Notes: generated by a model not told the origin, from the sequence alone. A stretch of 64,000 nucleotides of DNA from an uncultured Alphaproteobacteria bacterium (GCA_934230415.1 CAKQEW010000004.1:1-64000); one strand, 5' to 3'; positions 23,042-32,180 are shown, counted from the first letter of the stretch. Made by a program: numbers and translations.

Positions 23042-23872
23042 ATGTCTGTTTCCATAGATAATGTTTTTATTAAACAGTTTGAGGCAGATGTTCATCTGGC
23101 ATATCAACAGATGGGCACAAAACTGCGCGGGACCGTACGCAGCAAATCGGGTGTCGTCGGTGCATCCACAACATTTCAAAAGGTTGGACGCGGAACCGCG
23201 GCAACAAAATCACGTCATGGCATTGTGCCGGTTATGAACCTGAACCATGAACCGGTGGAATGCACATTACAGGATTATTATGCCGGCGATTGGGTTGATG
23301 CATTGGATGAATTGAAAACCAATGTTGATGAACGCCGTGTCGTGGCATGTGCCGGTGCGTACGCGTTGGGTCGCAAAACCGATGAATTGATTGTGAACGC
23401 AATGTCGGGCGCAACAACATCGGTTGGTGATTATTCCCAGGGATTAAGTAAATCGCTGATTTTATCCGCGGTTGAACAATTAAATGCCAAAGATATCCCA
23501 GATGATGGCCGCCGTTTCGCGGTTGTTGGCGTGCACCAGTGGAATGAATTACTGGGGATTAACGAATTTGTTTCTGCGGATTACGTTGGTGATGATTTGC
23601 CATTGATTTCTGGGGGCGCATCCAAAAAATGGTTGGGTATCACATGGGTTCTGTACAACGCATTGCCGTTGACCAGCACGACCCAGCGTGATTGCTTTAT
23701 TTACCACGCAACCAGTATCGGTCATGCCTGTGGCCAGGAAGTCAAAACAGATATTTCATGGCATGGTGAACGTGCGGCGCACTTTATCAGCAACAGTATG
23801 TCCCAGGGCGCCGTTCTGATTGATGGTGATGGTATCGTTCGTATTAAATGCAAAGATACCGATGCCGATTAA
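23042..23872 (+). CDS. phage major capsid protein
   Basis: A 276-aa protein with VFIKQFEADVHLAYQQMGTK, TFQKVGRGTAATKSRHG, the DYYAGDWVDALDELKTNVDE segment and YALGRKTDELI. This is the pattern of the major capsid proteins of alphaproteobacterial podophages and related prophages (HK97-like fold). It is followed by the small head protein and tail tubular genes in the normal order. Start 23042 follows GGGGGATTTTT; the frame is open further left without homology. Confidence 0.88.
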   Translation: MSVSIDNVFIKQFEADVHLAYQQMGTKLRGTVRSKSGVVGASTTFQKVGRGTAATKSRHGIVPVMNLNHEPVECTLQDYYAGDWVDALDELKTNVDERRVVACAGAYALGRKTDELIVNAMSGATTSVGDYSQGLSKSLILSAVEQLNAKDIPDDGRRFAVVGVHQWNELLGINEFVSADYVGDDLPLISGGASKKWLGITWVLYNALPLTSTTQRDCFIYHATSIGHACGQEVKTDISWHGERAAHFISNSMSQGAVLIDGDGIVRIKCKDTDAD

Positions 23873-23907
23873 TGTTCCACATAAATAAACAACCAAAGGA
23901 AAAATAA

Positions 23908-24138
23908 ATGGCGTTTCAGAATAAAAATCTGTCTGTAATTGCATATGCAAATGGTTTTACATTGTGGCACTATGCGGAAAACACGACATTGGCAACAATC
24001 ACGGCCAGTGGGTATTTTAACAATGTCAAAACACTGATGAACGATGGCGATATTGTGATTATTAATGCGTCGGATAAAACGGCGATTAAATCCATCGCGA
24101 TTGCATCTGGGGCGGTTACAACGGCGGCATTGTCGTAA
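23908..24138 (+). CDS. small head-associated protein downstream of capsid
   Basis: A 76-aa protein (SVIAYANGFTLWHYAENT, then ASGYFNNVKTLMNDGDIVII). Small proteins with this pattern directly follow the capsid gene in related podophages; decoration or head-completion is plausible but unproven. Ribosome site AAAGGAAAAAT. Confidence 0.7.
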   Translation: MAFQNKNLSVIAYANGFTLWHYAENTTLATITASGYFNNVKTLMNDGDIVIINASDKTAIKSIAIASGAVTTAALS

Positions 24139-24207
24139 ATTTTATCGGTATTTTATATATGGGTCGGTGTTCGCGCCGGCCCTGTTTTAATCAAAGGAAT
24201 GATAGGT

Positions 24208-24726
24208 ATGCTGACCAAAATAGATTTATGTTCCATGGCGTTACTGAAACTGGGTGAACGTCCGATACAATCGTTGGTTGATGACAGTGCGGCCGCACAA
24301 CTGGCGCGGACGTTGTTTGATCCGGTGATTGATGCATTGATTGCGGCGCATCCGTGGCGATTTGCCACGCGCCAAATTCATATGGTAAAAAATTCAGATG
24401 GGGATTTTTTAATCCCGGCGGATGTATTACGCGTGATAAAAACGTGTGGCGATATTGTTGGCAATAAAATTCATGCCCCCACAGATACGATGGATATTGT
24501 TGCGTTGGTACGCGTTGCCCCGGATGCATTCCCGGCGTATTTTGTGTCAGTGGCGGCAACGCGATTGGCCATGGAATTCTGTGTGCCATTGACCGGTGAC
24601 CAGAATGTATTTCGCATGTTGGCGGCACTGTATGAATCAGAATTACAATCGGCGAAATTCACAGACAGTACCACAGCACCGGCGCATGCCATTGATAATT
24701 TTTCATTGCTGAATGCACGGTTTTAA
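24208..24726 (+). CDS. tail tubular protein A (T7 gp11-like)
   Basis: The 172-aa product has IDLCSMALLKLGERPIQS, ARTLFDPVIDALIAAHPWRFA and FPAYFVSVAATRLAMEF, matching the gp11-like adaptor that joins the portal to the nozzle in T7-type virions. Start 24208 is preferred; the ATG at 24199 is too close to AAAGGA. The tail tubular B gene follows after 15 bases, as in the virus family. Confidence 0.88.
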   Translation: MLTKIDLCSMALLKLGERPIQSLVDDSAAAQLARTLFDPVIDALIAAHPWRFATRQIHMVKNSDGDFLIPADVLRVIKTCGDIVGNKIHAPTDTMDIVALVRVAPDAFPAYFVSVAATRLAMEFCVPLTGDQNVFRMLAALYESELQSAKFTDSTTAPAHAIDNFSLLNARF

Positions 24727-24741
24727 TTTCGGGGGACAATT

Positions 24742-26439
24742 ATGGGAAATTTCGTAAAAACACAAAATTCGTTTGCCAACGGCGACATTGCCCCAGAATT
24801 TTATGGCAACGATAATTTGCACGCGTTGTCACGTCTGGAAAATATGGACGTGATGGCGGGCGGTGGGCTGTGCCGACGTGCCGGTTTGACCACGGTTACA
24901 GAAATTGCATCAGGGGCGCGACTGGTGCCGTTTTCGGCGGGTATGTCCCAGAATTACCTGGTGGCGTTGTTGCCGGGACATATGTACCTGTATTATGGTG
25001 GCGTGCGTATCCAAGATATTGTTGCGCCATGGACCGCCGATGACATAGCGTCTGTTCAATATGCCCAGCGTTTTGATACCATGATTTTCGTGCATCCAGA
25101 ATACAGTCCGCGAATACTGCGCCGTCGGGCATCGCAATTCACGTTGGATGAATTTGCATTTGCGCGAAATGATGCCGATATGTCACGTGCCCAGCCATTC
25201 ATGCGATTTGATGATACGTCTGATATCACGATTACTGTTACGGCACATGCCAGTGGTAATAACTATGCCACATTTACAACCAACCGTGCGTTTTGGAATT
25301 CAAATTATGTGAATACGCGCATATTTGCCATGGACCGGCAATGGATAATCCAAGAGGTCACAGATTCCACCACCGCCAAGGCATATACCAATGGGCCGTT
25401 CACATTGCCATCTGCGCCAATATCAGAATGGCGTGAATCGGCATTCAGTGCCGCACGCGGTTGGCCCGTCAGTATCACGTTTCACCAGGACCGTCTGGTA
25501 TTCGGTGGGTCGCGTGATTATCCGGCGGGCGTATGGATGTCGCGTACCGGTGCACACACGAACTTTGATGTCGGCACCGGATTGGATGACCAGGCGATTT
25601 TTATCACGTTGCTGTCCAGTCAACGTCAACAGATTTGCACCGTGGTCAGCAGTGATAATCTGCAAATCCTGACCACAGTTGGCGAATGGGCGATTTCCAG
25701 CAAACCATTGACACCATCGTCGGTTGACATAAAGCAACACACGTCTGTGGGCAGTATTGCCACGCGTTTCCTGGCCCCGCAAAAGATAGAGGGCGCAACC
25801 GTATTCGTATCCAGAACCGGTCGCGATATTCGCGAATTGGATTTGGATGAATTAGGCGAAAATTACAACGCCACAGATTTATGCGCGTTTTCAAAACACC
25901 TGGTGCAATCGCCGGTTGATATCGCGTACAACAGTGCTGTGCGCCAAATGTTCGTTGTTCGCACAGATGGCAAAATGGCGGTGTTGAATCAAAACAGCGC
26001 GTTGGGGATATCGGCATGGGGACTGTACACGACCGCCGGTGAATTCAAATCGGTTGCGGTCTGTGGCGATGAAACATTTGTGCTGGTGGCGCGCGCGGGA
26101 AAATTCTGGATTGAAAAATTTGACGCGACGCAAATGTTGGACGCGGGCGTTTATACGTTTGACGTTGTGGCGGCCGGATTGCCGCTGCGGGCGTCTGGGC
26201 ATAACGCGATGCGTGTGCGTATCCGCCAGGTATCCGTACGCATACGTGATACACGCACGTTGTTTATAAACGGTGTGCGTGCGGCATTGCCGGATGCGAC
26301 CGGATTCACCGGTGATGTGGCGGTAACAACACTGGGGTGGACGCGTAATGCCACCGGTGCGCCATGGACAATTCACACAAACGAACCGTTGCCAATGACA
26401 ATCATGTCGGTCGTCGTGCGCGGATATTACACAATATAA
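24742..26439 (+). CDS. tail tubular protein B (T7 gp12-like nozzle)
   Basis: A 565-aa protein with NSFANGDIAPEFYGNDNLHAL near the start, then FHQDRLVFGGSRDYPAGVWMS, a strand-rich propeller region and a DFVV-like end. This is the gp12-type nozzle protein forming the tip of the short tail. At 565 aa it is shorter than T7 gp12 (about 790) but within the range seen in small podophages. The reading frame is intact. Confidence 0.88.
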   Translation: MGNFVKTQNSFANGDIAPEFYGNDNLHALSRLENMDVMAGGGLCRRAGLTTVTEIASGARLVPFSAGMSQNYLVALLPGHMYLYYGGVRIQDIVAPWTADDIASVQYAQRFDTMIFVHPEYSPRILRRRASQFTLDEFAFARNDADMSRAQPFMRFDDTSDITITVTAHASGNNYATFTTNRAFWNSNYVNTRIFAMDRQWIIQEVTDSTTAKAYTNGPFTLPSAPISEWRESAFSAARGWPVSITFHQDRLVFGGSRDYPAGVWMSRTGAHTNFDVGTGLDDQAIFITLLSSQRQQICTVVSSDNLQILTTVGEWAISSKPLTPSSVDIKQHTSVGSIATRFLAPQKIEGATVFVSRTGRDIRELDLDELGENYNATDLCAFSKHLVQSPVDIAYNSAVRQMFVVRTDGKMAVLNQNSALGISAWGLYTTAGEFKSVAVCGDETFVLVARAGKFWIEKFDATQMLDAGVYTFDVVAAGLPLRASGHNAMRVRIRQVSVRIRDTRTLFINGVRAALPDATGFTGDVAVTTLGWTRNATGAPWTIHTNEPLPMTIMSVVVRGYYTI

Positions 26440-26461
26440 AAATCAACAACAGGGGGAAATA

Positions 26462-26812
26462 ATGGGACAATTGGTTTCTGATGTACAACAAGTACTGGAT
26501 TACAAAAAGAATAAACAACAGGCCGCGACACAACGCCAGAAAATATTGGCTGATATGGCCGCCGATGAACAGACAAAAACAAACCTGGTGAAAAAGGCAC
26601 TGGCGACCCAGCGTGCGAAATATGGCGCATCTGGGATGTCGGCAAACACCGGTGTTACCGAGGGGGCGGTTTTGCGCCGTCTGCAATCCGAAACGGCCCA
26701 GCCATATGATGAAAAACGCCGGAATTCATTGGAAAAATTGCGCAAGGTTGGGGCGGCAAAGCCGAACCTGTTAAAGACATTATTGGCGCGATTTGATGAT
26801 TTGGTTGGATAA
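26462..26812 (+). CDS. small internal-virion/tail protein (gp14 position)
   Basis: A 116-aa helical protein with QRAKYGASGMSANTGVTEGAV, a motif common to small proteins between the nozzle and fibre genes of alphaproteobacterial podophages, where T7 encodes internal core protein gp14. The role is inferred from position. In T7-like genomes two much larger core proteins follow; they are absent here. Confidence 0.68.
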   Translation: MGQLVSDVQQVLDYKKNKQQAATQRQKILADMAADEQTKTNLVKKALATQRAKYGASGMSANTGVTEGAVLRRLQSETAQPYDEKRRNSLEKLRKVGAAKPNLLKTLLARFDDLVG

Positions 26813-26827
26813 CAGCGGGGGCATATG

Positions 26828-27373
26828 ATGTATAAAATTTCGTATGTTGCCGATGGTACAACCACAGAATTTGCATTCGCGTTTCCATTCTTTCAGGTGG
26901 CCGATGTTCATGTTGCAATTGATGATGCGGCAACTGATTTATCATACGCGGTTATTCCAAACGACGATTTTACTGGTGGTAATGTTGTGTTTGACGTTGC
27001 GCCGGCAACAGATGCCCGCGTGGATATATTTCGCCAGATTTCATTATCGCGTGTGATTGATTACCAGCCCACAATGCCAATTGACCCAGAATCATTGAAC
27101 GCGGATTTTAATTTTCTGTTGGCGGCATTTTGTGATTTAAAGAAAGTGGATGTTGACCTGGGGCAATGGTCAAACACATTTGATAATGTTATGACATTTT
27201 TGAAATACAACATGGCGGTAATTCAAGACAAATTGTCGGGTGGGGGCGTTATGGGACTGTACCAGAATTTGGTATCGGTATTGGATGGTGCGTTGCCGAA
27301 ATTGATAAATGATTACGGCCATATCACAGATGTCGCCCCAAACGAAAATCGCGATGATTACGGCGTTTTATAG
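26828..27373 (+). CDS. tail fibre N-terminal adaptor (T7 gp17-like)
   Basis: A 181-aa protein: YVADGTTTEFAFAFPFFQ, DARVDIFRQI and MPIDPESLNADFNFLLAAF match the N-terminal domain of T7 gp17 fibres, which docks to the tail. The protein ends shortly after this domain (about 180 aa), so the receptor-binding shaft and tip are missing or encoded elsewhere (compare 39443-40006). ATG 26828 fits the GGGGG ribosome site better than 26825. The terminase start overlaps its last codons. Confidence 0.78.
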   Translation: MYKISYVADGTTTEFAFAFPFFQVADVHVAIDDAATDLSYAVIPNDDFTGGNVVFDVAPATDARVDIFRQISLSRVIDYQPTMPIDPESLNADFNFLLAAFCDLKKVDVDLGQWSNTFDNVMTFLKYNMAVIQDKLSGGGVMGLYQNLVSVLDGALPKLINDYGHITDVAPNENRDDYGVL

Positions 27374-27965
27374 TTTTATGGACGAATGGAACCATATGCT
27401 GGGGATGACAACGCCGGCACATCATCGGCGAATAATGAAATTCTTGGTTGATGTGTGGACGTCGCCGCCACGACGTGGGTTGTTGATGGCGTTTCGGCAT
27501 TCTGGAAAATCCAGTGTGGTTGGTATATTTGCGGCATGTGTGCTGTGCATGCGACCTGAAACACGGATATTGATTTTGTCGGCGGAAAGTACACTGGCAG
27601 CGCGTATGGTTGGGCATATTCGCAATATATTGGAAAACCATCCGCGGTGCAGTGATATGGTGCCACCCGGCCGCCGCACATGGGCATGCAACCAGATAAC
27701 GGTAAATCGTCCAATTGGTATACGTGAACCATCGGTCGTATGTGCGGGCATCGCTGGAAATATCACAGGCGCACGTGCGGATTTAATTATCTGTGATGAC
27801 ATAGAGGTTCCAAACACCAGCAATACCGCGCAAAAGCGCGAGAAGTTGCGCGACCGGTTATGTGAATTGGAATTTATACTGTCGCCCGGCGGAACGATGA
27901 TTTACATCGGTACGCCGCATACCATGGATACGATTTACCGCACGGGTGATGAACAATCAGATTGA
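27354..27965 (+). CDS. terL: terminase large subunit, ATPase half (split gene)
   Basis: The 203-aa product carries the whole packaging ATPase: noncanonical Walker A FRHSGKSS (residues 47-54), Walker B ADLIICDDIE (141-150) and coupling motif IYIGTPH (182-188). It ends with a stop 13 residues after that motif, where the nuclease domain should follow. The missing half is found 3.3 kb away at 31308-32153 in the same orientation. Start 27354 overlaps the fibre gene; ATG 27378 is possible. The break falls at the domain boundary, so a two-polypeptide terminase may still work. Confidence 0.85.
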   Translation: MITAFYSFMDEWNHMLGMTTPAHHRRIMKFLVDVWTSPPRRGLLMAFRHSGKSSVVGIFAACVLCMRPETRILILSAESTLAARMVGHIRNILENHPRCSDMVPPGRRTWACNQITVNRPIGIREPSVVCAGIAGNITGARADLIICDDIEVPNTSNTAQKREKLRDRLCELEFILSPGGTMIYIGTPHTMDTIYRTGDEQSD

Positions 27966-28637
27966 TGTTGGTGCATCCGGTGCATTGTCCGATTCCACCG
28001 GTTCGCGCGTGCTGATAAACGTACGCAGTTTATGCAACAATTCGTCGCCGGATTCCCCGAACATCGGCAGATATGTTTCATATTCTGGCATATCAGCCTG
28101 TAATTGTGCGCGTGCACGTTCGGACAATGGTTCATTCAACATATCCGATGCCACATGCCACAGGTAATATGCGCGATATGTTTTCGTGATGACATTCCAT
28201 TTGTCCATTAATTCTGGGCGTACCGCCAATGCGGCGCGGATTGCAACCGGCCACTCGTCACCGAATTTTTTAATAACCGGTAAATTCTGAATCCGTGTCA
28301 ATCCATCATTATCAGGTGTAAAGTTATCAATCCCATTTTGCAGTTCCGACCATTCATCATTGGTCAATTGAATCTGGGGAACAATCTGGGCCATCTGGCC
28401 GCCATATGGTAACAGTTCGCGTTCAATGGAATCCATTGGGGTTTTCCCACTGCGCAGGTTTTCAATATGCTGAATCAACATTTTGCCGGTTGGCAATGCG
28501 CGCAATTCGCGAATGACATCCAGGTCTGCTTCGTCAACAAAGACGCGATTGACCGCTGCCCATCCGCCAAAAATAACGTGTTCCTGGCGGTACAGATTTA
28601 ACAGTTTTTGTGCAACAACGCTGGCTGTGGTTTTCAT
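27957..28637 (-). CDS. unknown 226-aa protein in the block that splits the terminase
   Basis: I do not recognise this protein. It is acidic and mainly helical, without signal or membrane segments; the middle has DEWSELQNGIDNFTPDNDGL. It is the last gene of a three-gene minus-strand series (dnaB, XRE repressor, this), 25 bases after the repressor stop. Its 3' end overlaps the last codons of the terminase ATPase half by 9 bases, so it marks the left edge of the inserted block. Confidence 0.75.
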   Translation of the reverse strand: MKTTASVVAQKLLNLYRQEHVIFGGWAAVNRVFVDEADLDVIRELRALPTGKMLIQHIENLRSGKTPMDSIERELLPYGGQMAQIVPQIQLTNDEWSELQNGIDNFTPDNDGLTRIQNLPVIKKFGDEWPVAIRAALAVRPELMDKWNVITKTYRAYYLWHVASDMLNEPLSERARAQLQADMPEYETYLPMFGESGDELLHKLRTFISTREPVESDNAPDAPTSI

Positions 28638-28662
28638 GTGGGGCTCTCTCTCCTGTATGGGG

Positions 28663-29676
28663 TTATTCCATGATAATCATTATGACCTTGTGCATGGTTG
28701 GTGCGACAATTTTTTCATCAGGCGATGCGATTTGACCATAAATCTTGCCACGGGAATCCTGGCGTACACTGGCGATTTGGGCCGTTGCCGCCGTTTCATA
28801 ATCCAATGTGTCAAAATCAGTATCAACGCACACGGCCAGATCGCCAACCGCCGGGGTTGCGGTGCTGTCTGCAAATACATATGCGTGTTCCGACATAAAT
28901 CCGCCCAGGCGTTTTGGATTTGGTACAACGGCATAGATACCCGCGTGGCCTTCCAGTGACATGGGGGCAACAATCATTGTTTCATCAGATTTTTTGAACG
29001 CGATTGCCTTGCCCGATGGCGTGCCGAACACCGGCACCAGTTTCCGGCGCGCACTGTCATACAATTTGGCGCCATACAAACCGCCATGTTCATGATTGTC
29101 CAGACTGGATGCCGGATTATCAGGCACCAATACAGAATTAACACGTTCGTTAACCTTGTTAATTTGTTTGTTCAATTCGCCGGATTTATACAATGCCGCG
29201 ATTCTGTCAAACAGTTTTTCGGCACTGGTCGCGAATGCCTTGGCCAATGGTTCAATTTCGTTCTGGTATATTTCGCGCTGGCCAACTTCTATCTTGTGAT
29301 ATACAGATAATGTCATCCCGGCGTCATGTGCGATTTGGGCGATGGTTTTACCCAGTTGCTGGCGCATCTTGCGCAGGCCGCTGCCAAAGACCTTCAGTCC
29401 ATTGTCTTCGTTATCGTTCAGGCGGCGTTTAATTTCGTCTTGCCATTGACCGGCGACGGCGTCATCTTCCTTGATAAAGATATCAGACAGTTTGCATCCC
29501 AAAATATTACAGATATTCAGCAACTGTTTCTGGTTCAGGCGACGGACACCCTTTTCAATCTTGGATATCGCGGACAGGGACAGGTGTGATCGCCGTGCCA
29601 ATTCGGTCATTTTCATGCCCGCCGCAATACGAATGTTGCGAATGTTATTTGGAAATATGATTTCTTCTAGGGCCAT
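28663..29676 (-). CDS. CI-like repressor with two XRE domains and an S24-like C-terminus
   Basis: A 337-aa protein. First helix-turn-helix at about residues 8-65 (GMKMTELARRSHLSLSAISK), second at about 95-155 (QLGKTIAQIAHDAGMTLSVYHK). The C-terminal half ends with AYVFADSTATPAVGDLAV, which follows the S24 peptidase pattern D-S-x-x-P-(4-5)-GD, with the Ser as candidate nucleophile. This is the build of phage CI or stress repressors that self-cleave or bind a signal. Its promoter has its own inverted repeat (29704-29722), suggesting autoregulation. It is a good candidate controller of the virion cluster. Confidence 0.8.
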   Translation of the reverse strand: MALEEIIFPNNIRNIRIAAGMKMTELARRSHLSLSAISKIEKGVRRLNQKQLLNICNILGCKLSDIFIKEDDAVAGQWQDEIKRRLNDNEDNGLKVFGSGLRKMRQQLGKTIAQIAHDAGMTLSVYHKIEVGQREIYQNEIEPLAKAFATSAEKLFDRIAALYKSGELNKQINKVNERVNSVLVPDNPASSLDNHEHGGLYGAKLYDSARRKLVPVFGTPSGKAIAFKKSDETMIVAPMSLEGHAGIYAVVPNPKRLGGFMSEHAYVFADSTATPAVGDLAVCVDTDFDTLDYETAATAQIASVRQDSRGKIYGQIASPDEKIVAPTMHKVIMIIME

Positions 29677-29693
29677 GGCAAAAACTCCTGCGG

Positions 29694-29722
29694 TTAATAT
29701 TTCTTGACAAAATATTAGTCAA
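29694..29722 (-). promoter_or_regulatory. promoter and operator of the double-XRE repressor
   Basis: Minus strand: -35 TTGACT (29717-29722), 17-base spacer, -10 TATTAA (29694-29699). An inverted repeat TTGAC-N9-GTCAA (29704-29722) overlaps the -35, as expected of an autoregulated repressor. Confidence 0.65.
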
Positions 29723-29749
29723 TTTTTGCGCGCGCCGCAAGTAAAATAA

Positions 29750-31309
29750 TTACAATTCCATATCATCTGGAATGGCCGATGCGTCAATTTGTTCAATTGG
29801 TGCATCGTCGCCTGGCATTGGGGTTGACGATTGTGACGTGCCAACGGCGAAATCATTTTCACCACGGGCATCCATTTCGTCCAAATTGTCAAACAAACTG
29901 TAATCACCAAAGAACGCGGTACGAACGGTTTCTGGACGGCCATGACGGTTCTTGCCGATAATAATGTCGGCCTTGCCCCGGGCGCGTTCCAAACGGCGTT
30001 GATATGATTCCTGAATTTTATCATTGGTATTGCCAGAAATACGCTGTGACGGATCGCGGTTTTCCAGATAGTATTCTTCGCGGTACGTGAACATAACAAT
30101 ATCGGCGTCCTGTTCAATAGATCCGGATTCACGCAGGTCGGCCAACTGGGGGCGTTTGTCATCGCGGTTTTCAACGCTGCGTGACAACTGGGACAGGGCA
30201 ATAACCGGTACATCTAATTCCTTGGCCAACATTTTCAGCCCACGCGTGATTTCAGAAATTTCCTGGACGCGATTATCGCTGCGTCGGCCACCGGGGGACG
30301 TCATCAATTGCAGATAGTCAATCACAATCAGTGCAATCCCGCCACATTTACGTGCCAGACGGCGCGCACGCGTGCGCATCATTGGCACCGACATGCCGGG
30401 CGTGTCGTCAATGTACAATGGCACGCGACTGATTGCGGCGGCGTATTGCGACATTTTCAGGAAATCTTCGTCTGAAAACGATCCTTCGCGCATGGCAGAT
30501 GCCGGAATTTTTGATTGCGATGCCAGCACACGGGTTGCCAACTGTTCCTGGGACATTTCCAGACTGAAAAACACAACCGCGCCCTTGTACTGTTCATTGG
30601 CGCGACCCGATAAAATTGCATTTGCGGCGTTAAACGCGATGTTCATGGCCAGGGTCGTTTTACCCATTGCCGGACGACCTGCGATAATAATCAAATCACT
30701 GTGGTGCAGGCCGCTGATGGATTTATCCAACGCGTTCAGACCCGTGGTCAGACCCGACAGTTTTCCGTCGGCCTTGTATGCAACCTCGGCCTCTTTTAAT
30801 GCGGCGGTCAGTGCGGTTGCGATGGGCGCAACCTCACGCTTGGTTTCCCCCGCGGCGGCCAGGTTAAATAATTTCTGTTCGGCGGTTTCAATTTGTGTCG
30901 TGACCGGGTTATCCAAATCTTCAACAAATGCCTGGTCGGTGATGGATTGACCCAGTTCAATCAATTCGCGACGCAGTGCGTTTTCATACACGATGCGCGC
31001 GTACTGTTCAACGTTCACAACCGTTGCGCCGGCGCCCGCCAATTGGGTCAGGTAATCAACACCGCCAACCGATTCCAACACACCCTGTTGATCCAGGTAA
31101 TTTTTCGCCGTGATGATATCAAATGGAATTCCGGCGGCAAATTGACGTTCCGCCAGTTTATAGATTTCCTGGTGCGCGGGGTGCGAAAAATGTTCCGGTC
31201 GCAGGAATTCGTTTACGCGTTCCAATGCGCGGTTGTTCATCAGCACCGCGGCCAGGACGGCCTGTTCGGCCTCTAAATTCGTTGGCAAAGTTTTGGGAGT
31301 AAAGTCCAT
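29750..31309 (-). CDS. dnaB: replicative DNA helicase DnaB
   Basis: A 519-aa protein with the N-terminal primase-interacting domain (LPTNLEAEQAVLAAVLMN), Walker A GRPAMGKTTLA, Walker B LIVIDYLQLM and the C-terminal FTYREEYY/GKNRHGRPET segments. Full bacterial length with an added acidic tail. It unwinds DNA at the fork with DnaG. Its start codon lies within the terminase gene break: the ATG overlaps, on the other strand, the ATG of the terminase nuclease half. No ribosome site is seen. Whether it is the chromosomal dnaB or the phage's own is unclear; the length and full motifs favour the host gene. Confidence 0.92.
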   Translation of the reverse strand: MDFTPKTLPTNLEAEQAVLAAVLMNNRALERVNEFLRPEHFSHPAHQEIYKLAERQFAAGIPFDIITAKNYLDQQGVLESVGGVDYLTQLAGAGATVVNVEQYARIVYENALRRELIELGQSITDQAFVEDLDNPVTTQIETAEQKLFNLAAAGETKREVAPIATALTAALKEAEVAYKADGKLSGLTTGLNALDKSISGLHHSDLIIIAGRPAMGKTTLAMNIAFNAANAILSGRANEQYKGAVVFFSLEMSQEQLATRVLASQSKIPASAMREGSFSDEDFLKMSQYAAAISRVPLYIDDTPGMSVPMMRTRARRLARKCGGIALIVIDYLQLMTSPGGRRSDNRVQEISEITRGLKMLAKELDVPVIALSQLSRSVENRDDKRPQLADLRESGSIEQDADIVMFTYREEYYLENRDPSQRISGNTNDKIQESYQRRLERARGKADIIIGKNRHGRPETVRTAFFGDYSLFDNLDEMDARGENDFAVGTSQSSTPMPGDDAPIEQIDASAIPDDMEL

Positions 31310-32153
31310 GTCCAATATAGTATCTAAAAATTTTATGTTTTCAACGCCTTTTTTGCGCGGATATAAAACATTGAAAATTCCGATTGTTGATGATGCCGGC
31401 GCGTCCACGTGGCCCGAATTATTCCCCGCATCGCGCATTGCCGAATTGCGGGACGCGGTGGGGGCGCGGCATTTTGCCGCGCAAATGATGTTACAATGCG
31501 TCGCGCCCGAACGTGTGCGTCTGGACCCGGGGGCATTGCATTTATATGATGACGCATTTGACGCGCGCAATGCGCAAATCGGCGAACATAAAATTACCGG
31601 CGCGGCGATGTATTGGGATCCATCAACCGGGCGCCGTGGTCGCGATGGCAGTGTTTGCGTCATGCTGTATCGTGATGATAAATCGCGCGCCATATTTATC
31701 CATGATGTGATGTACATGATTGTCCCTGAAAACGATACGCACCCATTGGCATCCCAGTGTGATTCTGTGTTGGATTTTATGGCGCGGTATCATATGCGCC
31801 GCATAACGATTGAAACCAACGGTATTGGAAATGCATTGCCGGAAATTATGCGAAACGCCGCATTGATTGCCGGCGCAGACGTTTCTATAACCCAGATTAC
31901 AAATAATCGGCCAAAGGTTGACCGAATTCTGGACGCGATTGAACCGGCATTGACCGCCGGGCGTATGTATGCGCATCGCCGAATTACCCAGACGCCGTTT
32001 GTGGCCGAAATGATGGGATGGTCGCCGGGTGGGGTGGGGCATGATGACGGACTGGACGCGGTGGCGGGCGCGATATGTGCCACGCCGACCCCGGTTCGCC
32101 CGGTCGGGGCGCCCCCCCACACATTTTCAGCAAATACGAATTTTACCGTTTAA
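31308..32153 (+). CDS. terL: terminase large subunit, nuclease half (split gene)
   Basis: The 281-aa product carries the RNase H-like nuclease domain: MYWDPSTGRRGRDGS (Asp104), ITIETNGIGN (Glu169) and GGVGHDDGLDA (Asp246/247/250), plus the linker FLRGYKTLKIPI and WPELFP that in intact T7-like terminases directly follow the ATPase coupling motif. It has its own start with a ribosome site (GGGAGT, 7 bases upstream), located inside the first codons of dnaB on the other strand. Together with 27354-27965 it makes a complete terminase. Confidence 0.85.
   Translation: MSNIVSKNFMFSTPFLRGYKTLKIPIVDDAGASTWPELFPASRIAELRDAVGARHFAAQMMLQCVAPERVRLDPGALHLYDDAFDARNAQIGEHKITGAAMYWDPSTGRRGRDGSVCVMLYRDDKSRAIFIHDVMYMIVPENDTHPLASQCDSVLDFMARYHMRRITIETNGIGNALPEIMRNAALIAGADVSITQITNNRPKVDRILDAIEPALTAGRMYAHRRITQTPFVAEMMGWSPGGVGHDDGLDAVAGAICATPTPVRPVGAPPHTFSANTNFTV
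31317..31344 (-). promoter_or_regulatory. dnaB promoter inside the terminase nuclease gene
   Basis: Minus strand: -35 TTGAAA (31339-31344), 16-base spacer, -10 TACTAT (31317-31322). Transcription would start at or next to the dnaB ATG (31309), making a leaderless message. Confidence 0.5.
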
Positions 32154-32180
32154 CGCATATAAAAAAACAAAGGAGAAAAT

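Noticed and set aside
27940..31350. Insertion sequence or intein/intron as the cause of the terminase split
   Set aside because: No transposase, inverted-repeat ends, homing endonuclease or intron-type structure is visible, and both halves have their own stop or start codons, so splicing is not needed to explain them.
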